In this document: piece by piece, positions 1 through 6,200 of the stretch
Position numbering within the stretch: the first letter of the stretch is position 1
Layout of the letters: the number at the start of each line of letters is the position of its first letter
Source: Psychrobacter sp.
GTDB lineage: Bacteria > Pseudomonadota > Gammaproteobacteria > Pseudomonadales > Moraxellaceae
DNA length: 6,240 nucleotides
Direction of reading: 5' to 3'
Assembly (NCBI GenBank): GCA_029256865.1
Contig: JARIEH010000182.1
Span: 1-6,240, forward strand
Notes under the pieces: generated by a model
Told to the model about the DNA's origin: nothing
The model's input: the letters and a program-made list of their open reading frames with translations, nothing else
Database searches by the model: none
Translations under genes and position numbers: made by a program

Positions 1-405
1 AGAGAGGCAAGTGCACAAGGGCAAGTGCGTTTCCCAAGCGCGGTTTATAAACAAATCAAAGCCGCTGATGGCATGACCAAAAAAGGCAGCATTACCCAGA
101 CGGCTCATATCGCAGGCATCATGGCAGCCAAGCGCACCCACGATCTTATCCCACTGTGCCATCCATTACCATTAGACAAAATAGGTCTAACCTTTGAATA
201 TGATGATGCGCTGAATAGTATTATCGTTAGTGGCACCGTAAAAGTCACCCATAAAACAGGGGTTGAGATTGAAGCGCTAACGGCTGTGAGCATTGCCTGC
301 TTGACCATCTATGACATGACTAAGGCCATATCGCATGACATTGTGATTGATAACATTCATCTGATGAATAAAACGGGCGGTAAGTCAGATTATAGTCATG
401 CTTAA
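1..405 (+). CDS. moaC: Cyclic pyranopterin monophosphate synthase MoaC, 5'-truncated by the window edge
   Basis: MoaC converts the 3',8-cyclo-GTP intermediate made by MoaA into cyclic pyranopterin monophosphate, the first stable pterin of molybdenum cofactor synthesis, in the cytoplasm. The frame is open from base 1 and gives 134 residues. It begins at the REA motif that lies near residue 26 of the 161-residue E. coli protein (recalled alignment), so about 25 N-terminal residues are outside the window. Visible family motifs are the KKG turn carrying the active-site Lys (around visible residue 28), AKRTHDLIPLCHPL with the conserved His, the KTGVEIEALTA segment, IYDMTKAI with the catalytic Asp and Lys, and a C-terminal KTGGKSD. 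A GTG at base 25 could be mistaken for a start, but homology continues upstream of it. moaD follows after an 80-base gap. Identification is secure. Confidence 0.96.
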   Translation, partial: REASAQGQVRFPSAVYKQIKAADGMTKKGSITQTAHIAGIMAAKRTHDLIPLCHPLPLDKIGLTFEYDDALNSIIVSGTVKVTHKTGVEIEALTAVSIACLTIYDMTKAISHDIVIDNIHLMNKTGGKSDYSHA

Positions 406-420
406 GAGCGTAAATTCGTT

Positions 421-448
421 TTGACAACCAGCGATGTTATGCGATAGA
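421..448 (+). promoter_or_regulatory. Possible promoter upstream of moaD
   Basis: A perfect -35 hexamer TTGACA lies at 421-426. A poor -10 match, GATAGA, lies at 443-448 with 16-base spacing. The pair sits in the moaC-moaD gap and could give moaD and moaE a secondary promoter. The -10 element matches the consensus at only three positions, so this is tentative. Read-through from moaC is equally plausible, because no terminator is visible in the gap. Confidence 0.25.
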
Positions 449-475
449 GCTAAAGCTGGATAGTTTGACAAGAAT

Positions 476-479
476 GGAG
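476..479 (+). promoter_or_regulatory. Ribosome binding site deciding the moaD start
   Basis: GGAG lies six bases before the ATG at 486 and only three before the ATG at 483. The spacing favours 486. It also argues against the earlier in-frame TTG (465) and ATG (474), which precede or overlap the site. Confidence 0.5.
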
Positions 480-485
480 AATATG

Positions 486-767
486 ATGAGTATTTTAGAA
501 GTAGCAACCAATACCGAAACAACGATGAATATCAATGTCCTGTACTTCGCCAGCTTGGCTGATGAAGCCAATTGCCAAGAAGAAACCGTCAGCGTACAGA
601 AGTCGACGTCATTGACTGAGTTATATCAGCAGCTTAGCCAAAAGCATCGTTTTAGCCGTCCGCAGTCAGAGCTGCGCGTGGCGGTGAATGATTACTTTGC
701 TAACTGGACAGACCAGATCAACGATGGCGACAGTGTGGTATTCATCACTCCAGTCGCTGGTGGTTAA
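486..767 (+). CDS. moaD: Molybdopterin synthase small (sulfur-carrier) subunit MoaD
   Basis: MoaD is a ubiquitin-fold sulfur carrier. Its C-terminal glycine is activated to a thiocarboxylate and delivers sulfur, within the complex with MoaE, to cyclic pyranopterin monophosphate to form molybdopterin. From the ATG at 486 the product has 93 residues, against 81 in E. coli. The extra length is a poorly conserved N-terminal stretch before the fold begins at MNINVLYFASLADEA. An internal ATG at 525 would remove that stretch but has no ribosome binding site. The hallmark Gly-Gly end is present (ITPVAGG), preceded by the typical NDGDSVVFITP strand. moaE follows 35 bases later with no terminator between. 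Identification rests on size, the GG tail and position. The exact start is the main uncertainty (474, 483, 486 or 525). Confidence 0.92.
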   Translation: MSILEVATNTETTMNINVLYFASLADEANCQEETVSVQKSTSLTELYQQLSQKHRFSRPQSELRVAVNDYFANWTDQINDGDSVVFITPVAGG

Positions 768-802
768 GTCAGGGTTTTAAAAACAATAGATAGAGAACAC
801 AC

Positions 803-1294
803 ATGACAGATAATGTACATAGTCATTCGATGACCATCAAACGTAGCGTCGATGACGTCTATGCAATCGCAGAGCGCGATGGCTTCGCGTTATTAGACAT
901 TGCTATCGATGAAGACAGGCTCAAGAGCACCCTTGATGATGACAGCTGCGGCGCCTTTGTCTGTTTTGAGGGTAGAGTACGCAATCATAATAATGCCACC
1001 AGTGTGGATCGCTTGACTTACTATGGTTATGAAGACTTAGCACTCAATCAAGGCCGCGCCATTATTGAGGAAGCCAAAAAGCGTTTTGAGATCACGCATG
1101 CCATTGCTATCCATCGTATTGGTGCGCTAGAGATTGGCGATGTGGCGGTATGGGTGGGTGTCGTCTCTGCCCATCGTTACCCAGCCTTTGACGCTTGTCG
1201 CTGGATACTCGATACGATTAAGGCGGATATCCCTGTGTGGAAGCAGGAGTATTATGAGGATGATTCCTCTAAATGGCTGAGTAATAACGGCTAA
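803..1294 (+). CDS. moaE: Molybdopterin synthase catalytic subunit MoaE
   Basis: MoaE is the large subunit of the MoaD2MoaE2 molybdopterin synthase, which transfers two sulfurs from MoaD thiocarboxylate to cyclic pyranopterin monophosphate. The 163-residue product compares with about 150 in E. coli. The extra length is an N-terminal extension of roughly 20 residues (MTDNVHSHSMTIKRS). Family motifs are intact: FEGRVRNHN (residues 55-63), the HRIG turn (104-107), VSAHR (121-125) and the lysine-bearing IKADIPVWKQE near 139-149. K140 and K147 there correspond to the catalytic lysines of E. coli MoaE (K119 and K126). The ATG at 803 is preceded by a weak purine-rich site (TAGAGAA). The gene is probably co-transcribed with moaD. 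modA begins 69 bases downstream without an obvious terminator. Confidence 0.96.
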   Translation: MTDNVHSHSMTIKRSVDDVYAIAERDGFALLDIAIDEDRLKSTLDDDSCGAFVCFEGRVRNHNNATSVDRLTYYGYEDLALNQGRAIIEEAKKRFEITHAIAIHRIGALEIGDVAVWVGVVSAHRYPAFDACRWILDTIKADIPVWKQEYYEDDSSKWLSNNG

Positions 1295-1363
1295 ACAAAG
1301 ATAGTTAAAATGGCCAAATAGCCCTTATTAACATACTAAAATTAATAATAATGAGAATAAGTC

Positions 1364-2197
1364 ATGAGAATTAAACACCTAGTAGTGACATCAGCTTGCC
1401 TAGCTTTCATGCTGACCGCCTGTACCAAGGAGCAGAGCGTAGAGGCTACGCAATCAGACGCTAATAACGCTACTGAACAGAGCCAAATTCTGCGTATTGC
1501 CGCTGCTGCTAACTTATCGGATGTGTTACCTGAAATCATCGAAGGTTATAAAGCTGATAGAAATCTGCCTAATCAAGAAATCGAAGTCACCTTTGCTTCA
1601 TCAGGTAAGCTATATTCTCAAATCACTTCAGGTGCACCTTACGATATCTTCCTATCGGCCAATCAGACATTCCCCGCTCAGTTAGTAGATGAGATGTTTA
1701 AAGGTGATACAAGTCACATCCCATTTACTTATACCCAAGGTCAGCTATCCATCTATAGTGCTACCAAATCTGTCAGTAGGCTTAACCAAGCTACATTGAC
1801 TGAGTTCTTGCAGGGCGATGACAAGACAAAAATCACCATCGCCAACCCAGAACTGGCTCCTTATGGCGAATCTGCCAAAGTCTATCTACAAGATCAGAAC
1901 CTATACGATTCTTTAACGACGCAAAAGCGCATCATTCAAGCTGAGAATATCGGTCAAGCCTTTCAGTATGCGCATACTGGTAGTGTCGATTATGGTTTTG
2001 TGGCTCATTCTCAAGTGACCGCTATTAAAGCCACGCCTGAGCAATTTTATATCTTACCACCAGACTCTTATCCTGCTATCTTACAAGATGGTGTGCTCGT
2101 CACTGATGTCGCAGCAGCGGCAGATTTTACTGACTATCTGCGCTCCCCTGCAGGACAAGCTTACTTTTCTAAAGCGGGTTATTTAGCCGTTAAATAA
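1364..2197 (+). CDS. modA: Molybdate ABC transporter substrate-binding protein ModA, predicted lipoprotein
   Basis: ModA captures molybdate (and usually tungstate) outside the inner membrane and passes it to the ModB permease. The 277-residue product starts with a short lipoprotein signal: MRIKH, a hydrophobic stretch, then lipobox LTAC with Cys20 as the lipidated residue. A Ser/Thr/Glu/Asn-rich linker (about 21-41) precedes the binding domain. That domain shows AAAANLSDV (46-54), FASSGKLYSQI (77-87), GAPYDIFLSA (90-99), NPELAPYG (161-168), ENIGQAF (194-200) and GFVAHSQ (211-217). From memory the pattern is closer to Azotobacter vinelandii ModA2 than to E. coli ModA. Likely oxyanion ligands by that comparison are N50, a serine at 79/80, Y167 and the I196 backbone. 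The +2 residue after Cys20 is Thr, not Asp, which would suggest outer-membrane sorting by the E. coli rule. The ribosome binding site is weak. The moa genes just upstream fit a molybdenum supply operon. Confidence 0.93.
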   Translation: MRIKHLVVTSACLAFMLTACTKEQSVEATQSDANNATEQSQILRIAAAANLSDVLPEIIEGYKADRNLPNQEIEVTFASSGKLYSQITSGAPYDIFLSANQTFPAQLVDEMFKGDTSHIPFTYTQGQLSIYSATKSVSRLNQATLTEFLQGDDKTKITIANPELAPYGESAKVYLQDQNLYDSLTTQKRIIQAENIGQAFQYAHTGSVDYGFVAHSQVTAIKATPEQFYILPPDSYPAILQDGVLVTDVAAAADFTDYLRSPAGQAYFSKAGYLAVK

Positions 2198-2234
2198 TGT
2201 ATCTATAGAAAGTTATTCTGACCGTTCTATGAAT

Positions 2235-2279
2235 GGGCGCACTTATAATGAGGCTAAAGCTATCTTTGTAAGTGCGCCT
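2235..2279 (+). terminator. Strong hairpin between modA and modB, terminator- or attenuator-like
   Basis: The arms 2236-2245 (GGCGCACTTA) and 2269-2278 (TAAGTGCGCC) are a perfect 10-base inverted repeat. The stem extends inward through U·G, A-U and A-U pairs (2246-2248 with 2266-2268) and outward by one G·U pair, leaving a 17-base loop. Only three T residues follow the stem (2279-2281), so as an intrinsic terminator it is imperfect. It may partly terminate after modA, protect the modA mRNA 3' end, or set a modA:modB expression ratio. It lies 38 bases after the modA stop. Confidence 0.6.
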
Positions 2280-2388
2280 TTATAGTATGCTGCTAAGTAA
2301 ATAGTCTGGTTGCAAGTAGGATGTGCTCAGTAGGGTACAGGGCATTACAAGTGATGCTTTGGATAAAAGGCAAATAAACAGTGATGCT

Positions 2389-3087
2389 ATGATGTCCCAG
2401 TTTCTTATCTCAGATATGCTGCTGCCCGTATGGGTAAGTATCAAGCTTGCCGCTATAACCACCCTTTGCTTATTATTATTTGCGACGCCATTGGCCTATT
2501 GGCTCGCCAAACCGAGTCGTGGCAATATTATTGGGCGTATAAAGATATTACTGATGGGGGTGATTGCCATGCCTCTTGTTCTACCTCCTACTGTCATTGG
2601 TTTTTACTTATTACTGCTGTTAAGTCCAAACTTCGGTATTGGCAAGTGGCTTGCTCATTATAATATCAGTGCCTTCACCTTTACCTTTGAAGGTCTGGTC
2701 ATCGGCTCTATTATTTACTCTCTTCCCTTTTATGTTCAGCCTGTCTATGCGCAATTTTTACGTATTCCAGCGAGCGTTATGGAGGTTGCCTCTTTATTAG
2801 AGCCCAGTCGCCTAAGACGTTTTATCAGAGTGTCACTGCCACAAGCGCGCGTTGGCATTATTCTTGGTAGCTTAATCAGTTTTGCCCATACTATTGGTGA
2901 GTTTGGGGTGGTGCTCATGATTGGGGGCAGTATCTCAGGTGAGACCAAAGTGGTGTCGATTGCAATATATGAGCAAGTTGAGGCGCTTAACTATGAGGCG
3001 GCGCACATGATGTCGGGTATCCTTATCGTTATGGGGATGATACTGGTGGCTTTGATCGCCAGTGTCAATAAGTTGAATCAGCGCTGA
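2389..3087 (+). CDS. modB: Molybdate ABC transporter permease ModB
   Basis: ModB is the inner-membrane permease that forms the molybdate channel and normally couples to the ModC ATPase. From the ATG at 2389 the product has 232 residues, close to the 229 of E. coli ModB. An in-frame GTG at 2323 would add 22 hydrophilic residues unlike the family, and its possible ribosome site (TAGG) is too close. The ATG at 2392 is equally possible. Neither ATG has a good Shine-Dalgarno sequence. Visible parts are several hydrophobic segments, the MPLVLPPTVIG motif (about 61-71), the EAA coupling loop EVASLLEPSR (132-141) ending in SLPQA, and IGEFG (169-173). The usual glycine of the EAA loop is Glu138 here (codon GAG at 2800-2802). 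The C-terminus looks complete. modA lies upstream across a 191-base gap holding a hairpin. No modC follows, which is unusual. Confidence 0.92.
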   Translation: MMSQFLISDMLLPVWVSIKLAAITTLCLLLFATPLAYWLAKPSRGNIIGRIKILLMGVIAMPLVLPPTVIGFYLLLLLSPNFGIGKWLAHYNISAFTFTFEGLVIGSIIYSLPFYVQPVYAQFLRIPASVMEVASLLEPSRLRRFIRVSLPQARVGIILGSLISFAHTIGEFGVVLMIGGSISGETKVVSIAIYEQVEALNYEAAHMMSGILIVMGMILVALIASVNKLNQR

Positions 3088-3302
3088 TCTTAGCGGTACA
3101 ACTTGAAATGGTCAACAAATGTCAGAAATGATATGCTAGATAATATAGGCGGCGCACTATAAAACTGCTACTGCGTCAAGCTTACTGGCAATGCTCAGGG
3201 ATTGCTTGTCGATGACTCACTGTAACTATAGGCTCAATAGTATGATTTCTGGGCGTGCAATGGTAACTCTATCCCTTTAATAATTAAAAAAATTAAGGAA
3301 AG
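3088..3302. other. Gene-free gap between modB and the stress-protein gene
   Basis: This 215-base stretch sits where modC would be expected. No open frame of useful length or recognisable protein was found in it; the longest tracts I read are about 20 codons and lack family motifs. An imperfect 9-pair inverted repeat lies at about 3151-3180 (GGCGCACTA against TACTGCGTC, one mismatch) without a T-run, so it is a poor terminator. The last 25 bases are very A/T-rich and end in the downstream ribosome binding site. A promoter for the stress-protein gene probably lies here. TATGAT at 3241-3246 resembles a -10 box, but I could not pair it with a credible -35. Confidence 0.5.
3295..3300 (+). promoter_or_regulatory. 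Ribosome binding site deciding the stress-protein start
   Basis: AAGGAA is followed by two adjacent in-frame ATG codons at 3303 and 3306. The spacing from its GGA core is three bases to the first and six to the second, which favours 3306. Confidence 0.55.
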
Positions 3303-3305
3303 ATG

Positions 3306-4169
3306 ATGACAACAGAACAGCACATTTTAGCCTGTATCGATGGTTCGATAGTGACCGAGCCAGTTTGTGATTATGCAGCATGGTATGCCAGCAGGTTAGG
3401 TTTGTCAGTTGGATTATTACATGTCAGTGACGTACCTGTGTCGAGCAGACGGGATTTATCAGGAGCAATAGGTATCGATAGCCGCCAGTTTTTGTTAGAA
3501 GAGCTAACACAGTTGGATGAGCAACGCGCCAAAGTCGTCAACCGTTATAGCAATGCCCTGATACAAGATGCCAAAAGCTATCTGCAAAGTAGCTTTAAAG
3601 GGATTGAGGTTAGTACGTATCAGCGCCGTGGCAAGCTGCTACCTGCTATTGAACACTTTAAAGAAAAAAACCGTGCTATTATCATGGGACGTCGCGGCGA
3701 AGATCACAGAAACAGCCGAATTAATATCGGCAGCCAAATAGAGACCGTGGCACGAGCATCAAGTATACCTGTCTTGATTTGTTCAGAGCCATATAGACAG
3801 CCTAAATCATATATGGTGGCATTTGATGGCAGTAAAACAGCGGTCAAAGCCACCCAGATGGTTGCGAAGAGTAAGCTGTTAAAAGATCTGCAAGGTCATA
3901 TCGTGATGGTAGGTAATAAGAAGGATGCCTTAAAACAAAGCCTCACTGATGCCGTTGAGCATATAACGTCATCGGGGTTTATGGTAGAAGCTCATCATTT
4001 ATCTGAGCTTGATGCCGTTGATGGGCTATTGAGGTTTCAAGTAGAAAATGATATCGATATCATGGTGGTTGGTGCTTATGGCAACTCCAAATTGCAACGG
4101 TTCTTTCTGGGTAGTACAACGACAGAAATCATTGCCAGTACGCTGTCACCGGTTATATTAGTGCATTAA
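3306..4169 (+). CDS. Universal stress protein, tandem UspA domains
   Basis: This 287-residue cytoplasmic protein has two Usp domains in tandem, of the UspE or two-domain type. Domain 1 spans about residues 4-160 and opens with HILACIDGS (Asp12 at the nucleotide site). Domain 2 spans about 167-287 and opens with YMVAFDGS (Asp174). Domain 2 carries the canonical ATP-binding pattern G-x2-G-x9-G-S (G256, G259, G269-S270) and ends PVILVH. Domain 1 has the same signature with ten residues instead of nine between the second and third glycine (G128, G131, G142-S143), so its nucleotide binding may differ. Such proteins are usually induced in stress or stationary phase; nothing in this sequence shows the specific signal. 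An ATG three bases upstream (3303) is possible but less well spaced from AAGGAA. The SDR gene starts 37 bases after the stop with no hairpin between, so co-transcription is likely. Confidence 0.9.
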   Translation: MTTEQHILACIDGSIVTEPVCDYAAWYASRLGLSVGLLHVSDVPVSSRRDLSGAIGIDSRQFLLEELTQLDEQRAKVVNRYSNALIQDAKSYLQSSFKGIEVSTYQRRGKLLPAIEHFKEKNRAIIMGRRGEDHRNSRINIGSQIETVARASSIPVLICSEPYRQPKSYMVAFDGSKTAVKATQMVAKSKLLKDLQGHIVMVGNKKDALKQSLTDAVEHITSSGFMVEAHHLSELDAVDGLLRFQVENDIDIMVVGAYGNSKLQRFFLGSTTTEIIASTLSPVILVH

Positions 4170-4206
4170 TAACGCGCCTTATAAAGCAATAAAAAGGGAA
4201 AATAAA

Positions 4207-4944
4207 ATGAAATTAAAAGAGAGAGTGGCCATCGTATTTGGTGGGACATCTGGTCTTGGAGAAGCGACTGCTAAAGCTTATGCCAATGAAGGAGCAAAAG
4301 TAGTCGTCACTGGCCGAGATGAAGCAGATGGCAAACGTATTATTAAAGAAATAACTGATCGTGGTCAACAAGCGATTTTCATTGAAGCAGACGTCACGAA
4401 AGCTTCGGAGATTCAAGCGGTCGTAGACAAAGCGTTAGAGGCGTTTGGTCAAATTGATATTCTGTACAATGGTGCAGGCATTCATGATGCTTACAAAACA
4501 GCGGTAGAATTAGAAGCAGAAGAGTACGATAAATTAATGGCTATCAACGTCAAAGCCCCGTATCTGGCTTCAAAAGCAGTGATCCCGCACTTTTTGGAAA
4601 GAGGAAAGGGCGCTATCATTAATGTTGGCTCACAAGCGACACAAATGGCGGGGCCAGGTGGCTCAGCCTATGTCACCTCTAAGCATGCCGTGTTAGGTTT
4701 CACCAAGCAGTTGGCCTTTGATTTTGGTAGTAAGGGCATTAAAGTAAACATTCTCTCTCCTGGATTTATAGAGTCACCAATGACCGAAGGGATTGACGAT
4801 GAGCGTTTGAATAATATTCCAGCACAGCGTGCAGGAAAGCCAGAGGAGATTGCTGCACTTGCTGTATTTCTCGCCTCTGATGACTCTAATTATATGCATG
4901 GAGCCAACGTGTTTATGGATGGCGGCTGGGTTCTTGGTAGATAA
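4207..4944 (+). CDS. SDR-family NAD(P)-dependent oxidoreductase
   Basis: This is a classical short-chain dehydrogenase/reductase of 245 residues, a typical length for FabG or glucose-1-dehydrogenase-like members. The N-terminal Rossmann fold has GGTSGLG (12-18), where the family usually has TGxxxGxG, and an acidic D62 in EADVT that contacts the adenine ring. The usual NNAG motif reads NGAG (88-91). The catalytic tetrad is complete: N114, S142, Y155 and K159 (Y-x3-K as YVTSK). LSPGFIESPMTEG (183-195) and MDGGW (237-241) are the normal C-terminal elements. R37 after the second strand (VTGRD) hints at NADP(H) but does not prove it. The substrate cannot be told from sequence. The start ATG has a good ribosome site (AAGGGA, seven bases away). 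It probably shares a transcript with the stress-protein gene, and a strong hairpin lies about 50 bases after the stop. Confidence 0.92.
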   Translation: MKLKERVAIVFGGTSGLGEATAKAYANEGAKVVVTGRDEADGKRIIKEITDRGQQAIFIEADVTKASEIQAVVDKALEAFGQIDILYNGAGIHDAYKTAVELEAEEYDKLMAINVKAPYLASKAVIPHFLERGKGAIINVGSQATQMAGPGGSAYVTSKHAVLGFTKQLAFDFGSKGIKVNILSPGFIESPMTEGIDDERLNNIPAQRAGKPEEIAALAVFLASDDSNYMHGANVFMDGGWVLGR

Positions 4945-4993
4945 ACTGCGCTTTAATAAAGTATCAAAATAGCTTTAGATAAGAGGGATATTC

Positions 4994-5033
4994 AAAAGAG
5001 ATATAGAGGCGTATTGACCTTTATATCTCTTTT
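4994..5033 (+). terminator. Rho-independent terminator after the SDR gene, possibly bidirectional
   Basis: The arms 4994-5009 and 5018-5033 pair over 16 positions with a single G·U wobble (5006 with 5021) around an eight-base loop (CGTATTGA). The outer part is A-rich on the 5' side (AAAAGAG) and T-rich on the 3' side (CTCTTTT), so the U-tract is built into the stem and is present on both strands. No gene points toward it from the other side in this window. It should separate the stress-protein/SDR unit from the alcohol dehydrogenase. Confidence 0.75.
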
Positions 5034-5096
5034 AGCAATTAGCAGTGCCTATTTGTGTATGTTTAACAGGCTCTAATAATAGAAGAGAGGATACTA

Positions 5097-6187
5097 ATGG
5101 ATATTAAAGCAGCAGTAACTCATGGCCAAGGTGACGCATTTAAATTGGCAACAGTCACACTGGCAGCGCCCGAAAGTGACGAGATTCGAGTTCGAATTGT
5201 AGCAGTTGGTGTCTGTCATACCGATGTGGTCGCACGAGATTTGGGTATAGCGCCCTTTCCGATTGTACTCGGTCATGAAGGCTCTGGTGTGGTGGATGCG
5301 GTCGGTGCGAGCGTGCCTGATCTGCAAGTCGGTGACCATGTGGTGCTGTCGTTTGCACACTGCGGCAATTGTGGTCATTGTTTGACAGGTCATCCGACCG
5401 TTTGCGATACCTTCAACGAGCTGAACTTCGGTGGCGCGATGGATGATGGCAGCCACAGGCTTGCACAGGACGGAGAGGCACTGGCAACTTTTTTGGTCAA
5501 TCCTCATTTGCCACCTACGCGATTGCCAAGTCTAGAAATGCGGTAAAGGTTGATCCAGAGGTGGATCTAGCACTACTTGGGCCACTTGGCTGCGGCATTC
5601 AGACTGGCGCTGGCACCGTCTTAAATCGTCTGAAACCAGCGTTTGGTTCTAGCATTGTGATTTATGGTGCGGGTGCCGTCGGCCTAAGTGCAGTCATGGC
5701 CGCCAAAATTATTGGATGTCAGTACATCATTGCCGTTGATGTGCATGACAGTCGTCTTGAGCTGGCAAAAGCGCTTGGTGCGACTCACGTATTCAACGGT
5801 AAAGATGTTGATGTGGTCACAGAAATCAAAAAAATAACTGATGGTGGCAGCCATTATGCTATCGAGACCACAGGTGTGCCTTTGGTCGTGAAGCAGTCAC
5901 TCAATGCTTTGCGACCCTTGGGCACTGCTGCGATTGTTGGTATCACACCTGAGATGAATATTGATGTTCATAATGACTTGATGGCCGAAGGCAAAAGCAT
6001 GATCGGCGTCATTGAGGGAGACTCCATTCCTCGAGTATTTATCCCGCAGCTGATTGCTTACTACAAAGCGGGTCAACTCCCGTTTGATAAGCTTATTAAG
6101 TTCTATGACTTTGAGGACATTAACCAAGCGTTTGCAGATTCGGCAAGTGGCGTTACCATTAAGCCAGTTTTGAAAATAGACGGATAA
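5097..6187 (+). pseudogene. Zinc-dependent aryl/benzyl-alcohol-type dehydrogenase, frameshifted
   Basis: This is a medium-chain zinc alcohol dehydrogenase resembling XylB/AreB-type aryl-alcohol dehydrogenases, which oxidise benzyl-type alcohols to aldehydes with NAD+. As written it breaks. The 5' frame (5097-5546) gives 149 residues whose last 16 are out-of-frame, and the rest continues in another frame from about 5495 to 6187. Adding one T to the T6 run at 5489-5494 joins TFF to GQSSFATYAIAKSRNAVKVD and restores 363 residues, near the roughly 366 of XylB. In that numbering C40, H60/E61 and C166 are the catalytic-zinc region, and C89, C92, C95 and C103 bind structural zinc. GAGAVG (191-196) is the Rossmann turn, followed by AVD, whose Asp suggests NAD. 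No other damage is visible. The start ATG has a good ribosome site (AGAGAGGA). It lies 152 bases after the SDR gene, behind a terminator. Unrepaired, only a fragment lacking the NAD domain would be made. Confidence 0.88.
5489..5494 (+). other. Homopolymer T6, site of the -1 frameshift
   Basis: The run of six T lies in the codons for Thr-Phe-Phe-Gly of the alcohol dehydrogenase. Seven T would read ACT TTT TTT GGT and keep the frame. Six T shifts it and leads to a TAA stop at 5544-5546. Homopolymers are common sites of both replication slippage and sequencing error. Confidence 0.85.
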
Positions 6188-6200
6188 AGAGTCATCCAGT

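Noticed and set aside
428..459. Weak inverted repeat CCAGC/GCTGG in the moaC-moaD gap
   Set aside because: Five pairs around a 22-base loop is not a stable or distinctive structure.
1295..1363. ModE operator or promoter before modA
   Set aside because: No ModE-like ATATA-type palindrome is visible. TAAAAT at 1337-1342 resembles a -10 box but has no -35 partner at proper spacing.
2350..2388. Direct repeat AGTGATGCT (2350-2358 and 2380-2388) just before modB
   Set aside because: It is nine bases, two copies only, with no further array or dyad. It is consistent with chance.
2323..2388. GTG start for modB giving a 254-residue protein
   Set aside because: The added 22 residues are hydrophilic and have no counterpart in E. 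coli ModB. The putative ribosome site is only two to three bases from the GTG.
3133..3162. A nine-codon ATG frame (MLDNIGGAL) after modB, considered as a modC start remnant
   Set aside because: It is too short, has no ribosome site, and no Walker A or other ModC motif follows in any frame.
3163..3225. A 20-codon tract ending in AQGLLVDDSL, considered as the tail of a deleted modC
   Set aside because: The match to ModC C-termini is not convincing by eye, and a tract this short is expected by chance.
5094..5507. A 137-codon open frame on the minus strand opposite the dehydrogenase 5' half
   Set aside because: It lies antisense over strongly conserved zinc-dehydrogenase coding sequence, with no recognisable domain. 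It is a shadow of the real gene.
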